Of a stretch of 64,000 nucleotides of DNA, positions 57,254 through 64,000 are shown piece after piece; within the stretch, counting starts at the first letter, position 1, and each line of letters begins with the position of its first letter. The translations under genes and the position numbers were made by a program. This stretch comes from Aptenodytes patagonicus (Eukaryota; Chordata; Aves; Sphenisciformes; Spheniscidae). Under the pieces are notes generated by a model, which was given only the letters and a program-made list of their open reading frames with translations, searched no databases and was not told where the DNA came from. The DNA lies in assembly GCF_965638725.1 (NCBI RefSeq), contig NC_134952.1, positions 17,797,028 through 17,861,027 on the forward strand. The letters run 5' to 3'.

Positions 57254-60033
57254 ATAAAGCACTGTAATTGCACACACTCAGAAGACAAGAAGGTAGAGTT
57301 TGTAAATCCTAATTTCAAACCTCTCCATCCCTACTTTTTTTTTTTTTTTTTACTGCCTACCTCCTGCAGTGATCTGTCCTATGTGCAATTCATTGTTTCT
57401 CACCATCCTTTTCAAAGATTTCAAGAACTGTAAGAATGATACAAAGTTGGAAATATTTCTAATTACTGAGATAAAAAAAATAAAAGTTCTATGTATTGTA
57501 ATTAAGGGTAGGAGGTAATGATCATGCTATAAACTACCTGCGCACAGTTTCTTCTATCAAAGGGATGCTTAAGTAGCAAGCATATATCTTAATGGCTCTT
57601 ACTTGCTGCATTTCAGGAAACCAGGTCCACCACAGGACTGAGGTGCAAATTATCAAGGACTGAATCTGCTGTAGTGTCCACATGGGTGAACAGTCTAGCT
57701 GAGGACATTCAGTAATTATAAGACTATAACCTAAAACATATTAGCTTGTGTTACTGAAATCCTATTGACTGACTTTTTGATTAAACTTTTTCCTATGTCA
57801 GGGCAAGAGGGGAAGACAGCTTGTGTAACAGCTAAAGTGACAATTCATTGTTATTTTTCACAGATCATCTGAAACACAATTTTCATTCTTTTACATTTTT
57901 ATGCAAGCTCTCTAGAAGGCTGTGTGCCTTTCTGACATGGTAGTGAAACAGGCATTTCTAATTTACTAACCCTAGTTCCTAACCCTCCATAACTGGGGTA
58001 CTGCCCCCATGTCCTGCATTTCCTTGTGTCCTTACTCTTCTGCCTCTATCTTTTGGCTCGTTTTTGCCTTGTACCCTTTTCCTTCATTATTTTCTGGTTT
58101 GCACACACTCTTGTTGCTCTGATCCTCTCCTTCCTGTAGGAAATAGAGAGTGCAGGTGTAGGTGACAGAGAAGACTTTAGTCAGCAAGGTTACTTTCTTG
58201 AATTTGCAACCTCTTCAGACTTGAACCTTTGCCCTCACTTGCTGTGAGGAAAGTCAAAGCGTTTTCTTATGACCATGGGATTAAGTGTACATATGAGATG
58301 GTGCTAGGGCTGACTTCTGAAGTCTTGCAGCTTTCCTCACCCCTACTGCTTATGTGCTTTCCAGGTGTGGCCAGGTAGCAAAACTTAAACTCTTAGCAAT
58401 GAACAGCAACAATGAACAACTAAATGAAGAGATAGGGCTGAAATGTTGTTTTGTTTTGGGGTTTGTTGTTTGGGTTTTTTTTGTTGTTGTTATCTGAAAG
58501 GAACATAAATGCCCCGGGAATCAAGAAATTGCAAACTATGAAGTAGTATATACCTGCAAAGTGCTTTAAAGAACAGTATTGCTACTGTCTTTAAAGCAGT
58601 ATGAACCTTGTTTAACGCTGGGCAAGTGCCAGAAAGAAAAAGCTAAAGGTTCAGGCTTCTCAAATGATTTGGCATCTTACTTCTGAACATAAAACTAGGA
58701 ATTGTATTAAATCGTTATGGTGTGTTTTCCAAACAACACTGCTAGCAGAGTGTATACTAGGATTTGGTGTAACTGTGACCGTAATTCCTTCCCATTTGCT
58801 TGGACTGCAAATCAAAATGCAGAGTGCTATAATACTACCAAACAGCACTTTTTCTGAGTAGTCGACTACAATGGTTTCCCTCTCTGAGAGACTGTCCTAC
58901 TCTTTATCTTTTAGTTTTTGTACAGGTTTCTGTACAAGGTGTAAAAGGCAGGACTGAATTTGCAAAACTAGAACTGAAGTATACGCTGGTAATTGTCATG
59001 CAGTAATTTACCTCTTACAGAAGAACTCTAGGAAACTCGAGAGTTTGGCATTTTAAGAGAATGCATAAAAACAGGAATAGAAAAATGTGAAATTAATGTT
59101 TTTTTCAGTTCCCCAGTATGAGTAACATCAACATAAAAAGCTCAAGTATTTTAGGAAATTTTACCTTGATAAAGTGGAAAATAATATGGTTAGAGATCTG
59201 CAGTAATATATTCGTTAACCAAGGAGAACCTAGTCTTTCATCTCACTTTTCATTCTTTTACCTGTAGTGATTTATTTTCTAGCTGTTGATGCAACAAGAT
59301 ACAAAACCGGTGTATTTAAATAGTATTTTTAAAGCAGAGAATGTAATTAAGGTGTAAAATTAAATAGAAGCAGTTGAATTTCTCCAGCCAGATCCATCAA
59401 TAGATTCTACTCTACATTTTATTCCGCTCTGCTTACAAAAGGTGCACTGTGCATTCAGCATTCCTAGCAAAAGAGAGAGATGTTTCATACAGCAACCCTC
59501 CTGTCAGGAAGAACTGCAGGTTACAGCCTGGTGCTGCCAGAAGCCATGAAGCCTATTTCAGTAGAGCTTGGAATTAGGCTGTAGAGTATCTCTACTCTAC
59601 ATCCTCCTGGAGTTTTCCACTACCAACGCCTGCACCAGTAAGAGGATGGAGGTCCCTTTAACTTCTTAGACAACAGGCATTTACTGATCTTATATAATGG
59701 TCTCTAAAAAGGTTAGATTTTCCAATTCTGAAGCCCTCTGTTTACTATTCCAGCAATTATAATCTGTTTTGTTTTTATTCACTTGGGATTGATGCAGTTA
59801 ATCAGCTGCTGTGCATGTGATTTGTGGAAGTCAGCTATGGGTGCTTCTGTAACATGGAACATAAATTCCAGCCATGGCATATTCAATAGTTCTGCTTTCA
59901 CTAGTGAACTTGAAGACAGGCCAACAGTGCTAAAAGCCCAGTGAAAAAGAAGACAACAGTCTTTATTTTTTTAAAATTCTTTGTATGCTAAACTAGTGAT
60001 ATTTCTTGAAAATTCAGATGCTTTTCTTCATCT

Positions 60034-60095
60034 TTAATTACACTACCCTCTACCGGCCCTCTACCTTTAATTACACTACCCTCTACCTTCTACTC
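60034..60095. repeat. Short tandem duplication (about 31 bp unit)
   Basis: The phrase TTTAATTACACTACCCTCTA followed by CC occurs twice, starting at about 60034 and 60065, separated by GGCCCTCTACC. This is a simple two-copy tandem duplication with essentially no divergence, so it is recent. No gene is affected. Confidence 0.85.
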
Positions 60096-63000
60096 TTGAA
60101 GTGCTGGTAACATATTTCCTGCTTAATTTAAAAGATTTCATCCTTCAGAGTATACAATAACTGATCCTGATCATTCTTGTCTCTTCTTAGAAAGTAAAAA
60201 TTAAAAGAAAAGTATATGGAAATGAGACTATACCTTTTTGATGTGAAACAATAGCAATTTAAAAAAAATATATCTCAGGGAGCTAAGTTGTGTGTTTCTG
60301 CAGTCCTTTAGCATGCGCTATATCACTGCTCTGTATAAGGAGCGTGTTCAGTCTTACAAAGGTTTTTGACTCTGCTCTGTAAGTGGGCATATGTGAACTA
60401 CTGGAGAGGCAGGAGGTGCTGGGTACCACACTAAGGATGTGGACACACTGTTTTGTCAATGCAAGCTGAAGATGCCCTCACATGCTCTTGGCTTTCTTTG
60501 GATGCTGCTGCACACAAAACCAATGGGTCTCGAAAACTGTCAGTGATGACCCCAGGATTTTTTTTTCCATGTGTTGCAACTCTCAGTTCCCAAATCACCA
60601 TTACGGAATCATCTCTGAATTTACTATCTTTCAACAGCGTTGGGAAAACGAGGCAATTGCCTATGTTACTCTAACAAATCATAGCAGCCAAATCAGAATA
60701 ATGCCGATGGACTCTGAAGTCCTATCTAGTCTCCCCTGGCTAAGCAGACAACCCTGTGTGTGGTTAAGTCTCCAGGCCTGCTAGGACCTAAAAGGATCAT
60801 CTCTCTCCACAAAAATTTCCTCCTATCATTAAAGCAAAAGGAATTAAATAGAAAGGTCTTTGAATTCAACCTTCTACTAAAGCAAGCAAGGGGCCTTCCC
60901 ATGCTCTTAAGAGCTGAAGAAAACCGTGCTCTTTTCCACACTTCCAGTTAAAACTGCTTGAATACAAGTATTTCTTTGTGAAATTTTGCGTCTTTCTTTA
61001 GTTTTACCCAAATCATTGTTACGATAACAGAAATACTGATTTTTAACAGGAGGATGTGAGAGCAATACTGTATAAGTTGATAGGCTGCCAAGCACAAAAA
61101 GAAAATAATATTCTTTGAGCTTCTTATTTTCTGTGCAGTTTGGAACTGTGTTCTTCAGGAAAAACAGGAATTTGACACCTGTTGTATGAAAATGACAAAG
61201 TTAAAAAAAATCCGGCTAGCTCAAGTCCATACATTTGCTGAGTTAATCTGTGTCTACGACATGTCAAGGCCATGCAGAAAAAGTAGGAATAGGGATAAAT
61301 GTTTCTTATCTGTTAGGTGGCTCCTCAGCATTTCCTGTCAAAGAGATTACCATCAAATGTCGTGTGTTTGTGTGCTGTAAAATGACTATGAAAGTATCAC
61401 TGTAGGGTTATGTTTCTCTAAATCTTTTGCAACACTTATTTCATAGATAAAAACATCTACCTCCCAACTAGCTGAGAGCTAGGTCAAACTATTTTTTACC
61501 CTCCTGTCTGACAAAAATTCTGCAAACTGCACTTGTTAAACACCACCATCAATGATGTGCAAATTGACAGCTTGGAAAGCGTAAGAGCATTTGTGATATA
61601 TAGCACTGATTTGAGGTTTTTACAGAAAGGTTTCAAAGATACTGAGTAGAAATAGTGAAACTTTAGCAGCATAAAAAAATTTTCTCTATACAAACTACTC
61701 AAACATTTCCCAGAAAAGGAAATAGTGGAATATATTAGGTTAAAATCTACAATGACTATAGTAGCCTCAGCATGCTTTCCAATAGAGATTGATTTGATAA
61801 TACAACATACATTGAAATTAAAGTAAACCAAGCACGCACAGTCAGATTTATTGTCTCTAAAATTTAAACTCACCTTTCCAAAATGCAACAACAAAAAAAA
61901 TCTACAAATAAATTTTTAAAAATCTCATTTCTATTTATCAAATGGATTCTCGTTGTAGTAAGAAATAATATTTTTCAGCTGAGTGGCTGCAATCCCATTT
62001 GGGAATCCAAGAGAGAGAAAGAAATGCCCTGGAAATAGATGGCATACTCAACTAGATCAAAGCAAGCTGGGGAGGAGATAAGCAATATTCAGGGAGTCTT
62101 TTAAAAATTAGACATAAGAGCTGGGTTTAACACAGCTGGAGTACTAAGACAAATAAAACAGTACAGAAGACAGAACCAAGACAGGAGGTCAACTGAGTGG
62201 AGACAAAAAGACAGGGTAAGAAGTCAGAACCAGCCATAGTCCCAGACTGAAATTATGGTGGAAAAGTTTCTTTTTCTCTTCACACTAACTCAGAAATGTT
62301 TTCTTGGTTTGAGGGGAAAAAAAAAGGGTGGGAAGAAGAAAGGAAATAGGAATGAAATACATATGAAATATATGAGAAAGATAACTGAAAGAGGCTACTA
62401 GGAATTCGCTGAGCATTTGTGGCACATCAGGGAAAGAGGATTACTTACTGGTAGCTATTTTGTGAAGCTATATATTGAAATATCCACACACTGTTAAAGC
62501 TTTAAGTTTAACTTGCACAGAGACAAAATTATACAGCAGTGGATGTTTGTTGCACCTTTTATGTCACTAATTCATCTTCAAAGAACACAGCACAATAGTA
62601 AAACCAAACAGCACACCGTATGCATTTTCAGGTAAAAGTTTGGCAAGTGGAATAGATGACAACAGTTTCAGAGTGCAGTCACAGTTAAATAAAATTACTT
62701 TCTCCCCAAAACCAGTCAGCTCTACAAAATGTTCTCACTCCCTTAAACATAACAGATCATAGGCAACATAAAAGATTTAAATTGCAACTTCATTGCAGAA
62801 ATCGGGAACTGAAAAAAGTATTAAAAAAAAAAAATTAATCAGACTTGCGCAGCCATGGAAGTACAGAGCTCAGTCCTGATGACTCCCCAAAATACAGGAC
62901 AGACTTGAACACATGTTGACAAGTTTTAATATAGACAACATTCCTGTCCCCTTTTTAAGTTATAATTATTTAAAGCAGCCTGACTTAGAAAGTTATTTAG

Positions 63001-64000
63001 AACTGTGATCTTTCTGACAAGAATGACTACGTTTTGTGGTAATACAGATTATTTAGCAGTCCACAGAAGGCACAGGGTTCTTAAAGAACAAGGAAGCAAA
63101 ATATTAATGTAAGCTGTCACTGAAATGGGCATGAAGAAGCAATAAAATGTTAGGGTGTAATTTACTAGTGATGATAGTATTAAACCTGTTAAAAAAAAAA
63201 GAGTCCTATGATGTCAAATCATTCATAGCATACTGTCTTCAAAGATCTCGGAAACAAAAAACCAGCTAAGAATCTAACAGTTGAAAGGAAGCATCATTAA
63301 TTTCATGATGAACATAATTAATTCTTAGCATCTAGGCACCGCCATGAAACAAGTCTGCCTCTGATCATCAGTTCCATGAAAGAAAACTACCTGATTTCTA
63401 TGCATTATTAGAAGTTAGTAGCATGCAAATAAATCAAAAAAACCCTAAACACCTGTTGTGCAGATGAGTACTGTTGCATTTGCCTTAGAAACATACTATA
63501 ACAGAAACAGGTTTTTGCTATTTTTATTCTACCTAATCATAAGTAAAAATTGTTTTGAACAAGGTACAATAAGGCTTGGAGGTTCAGAACTACGTATGCT
63601 GGTTCAGGCTGTTCTCAGATGAAGCAGAATGCCACCATCTCAATACTGTGATGAATGCAGCTATGTAAATCTTGTCATTTGAGCTGGATTAATCTCAAGC
63701 CTTTAATTCGTAATAGTTTTTTGTCATTACAAATGCAATTATGTTATGGAGGGAGATCATCTCAGAAATATGATAAGACAGTTCCTGGGTGGTTTATAAC
63801 CCACCAGACTTCTGAATTAAGGAAGGTCAAACAATAATTTGCAAATAAGTCATTTCCTTTTCTGAGATTTCTACTACATAAATATAATTTATAAACAGCT
63901 GTGAGTAGTAAACTGATAAATATGAAGTGTCTCAGCAACAAATATGATATGCAAAAAGAATTTCTTCAAACACACGTCTCTAGAACTTGAAACTAGAAAG

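Larger units (their letters stand above)
56424..64000 (-). other. LCORL: Presumed LCORL intron (runs off the window)
   Basis: Upstream on the minus strand of the candidate terminal exon. It contains the CR1 fragment at 57025, a T/G-rich tract at about 58445-58492 and the tandem duplication at 60034-60095. Several donor-like sites on the minus strand (for example AAAG|GTGAGT at 61870-61880) are not accompanied by a convincing exon. A frame-compatible 64-nt candidate at 58554-58617 is discussed under findings. The remainder is unique AT-rich DNA. Confidence 0.45.

Noticed and set aside
59115-59215. Minus-strand 36-nt exon-like piece (CTGCAG ... CAAG|GTAAAA)
   Set aside because: Too short and without conserved or protein-like content; the acceptor has no pyrimidine tract.
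60726-60951. Frames of 63-71 codons on both strands near 60.8 kb
   Set aside because: No family recognised and no splice framework; similar open frames on both strands are expected by chance at this length.
61496-61894. 132-codon minus-strand open frame
   Set aside because: Low-complexity, F/S/L/K-rich translation of AT-rich intronic DNA. A good donor (AAAG|GTGAGT) nearby is not matched by a plausible exon; the only fitting piece would be 28 bp of mostly T.

Overview
This window is vertebrate nuclear DNA, almost certainly from a bird and probably a neoavian one. Three things show this: long introns with GT-AG splicing, many CR1 LINE copies (including an almost full-length one of about 3.2 kb), and two copies of an LTR family that I recognise as widespread in birds. 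The gene order is FAM184B (minus) - NCAPG (plus) - LCORL (minus, probable), which is the conserved amniote NCAPG-LCORL neighbourhood. There are no bacterial, plasmid or CRISPR features.

Layout. 1-6064 is the 5' end of FAM184B intron 1 (minus strand). 6065-6199 is FAM184B coding exon 1, with its 5' UTR and promoter side extending to about 6480. 6481-13851 is intergenic and holds purine-rich tracts and simple repeats. 13852-14386 is a solo LTR. 14620-15420 is the GC-rich CpG-island promoter of NCAPG, which contains YY1, TCTCGCGAGA, CHR, CCAAT and CRE-like sites. 15271-47634 is the complete coding span of NCAPG: 21 coding exons with consistent phases, 3,111 nt including the stop, 1,036 residues. 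Two polyadenylation signals follow. 48607-52404 is a second solo LTR split by a CR1 that carries most of ORF2 and the end of ORF1. 53390-53842 is another CR1 piece. 56240-56423 (minus) looks like a terminal coding exon, probably an alternative last exon of LCORL. The rest, to 64000, would then be LCORL intron and contains one more CR1 3' end.

Biology. NCAPG is the HEAT-repeat subunit CAP-G of condensin I, which binds the kleisin CAP-H and DNA during mitotic chromosome compaction. Its promoter carries motifs typical of cell-cycle and CpG-island genes. FAM184B is a coiled-coil protein of poorly known function. LCORL is a transcription factor or Polycomb-associated gene linked to body size in mammals and birds.

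I found no undescribed system. The points most worth a second look are the nested repeats (CR1 inside an LTR with an intact 5-bp target duplication, and CR1 inside older CR1), the catalytic-residue changes in the long CR1, the promoter grammar of NCAPG next to an LTR, a tandem 27-bp duplication in the NCAPG tail, and the uncertain minus-strand exons at 55.7-58.6 kb.
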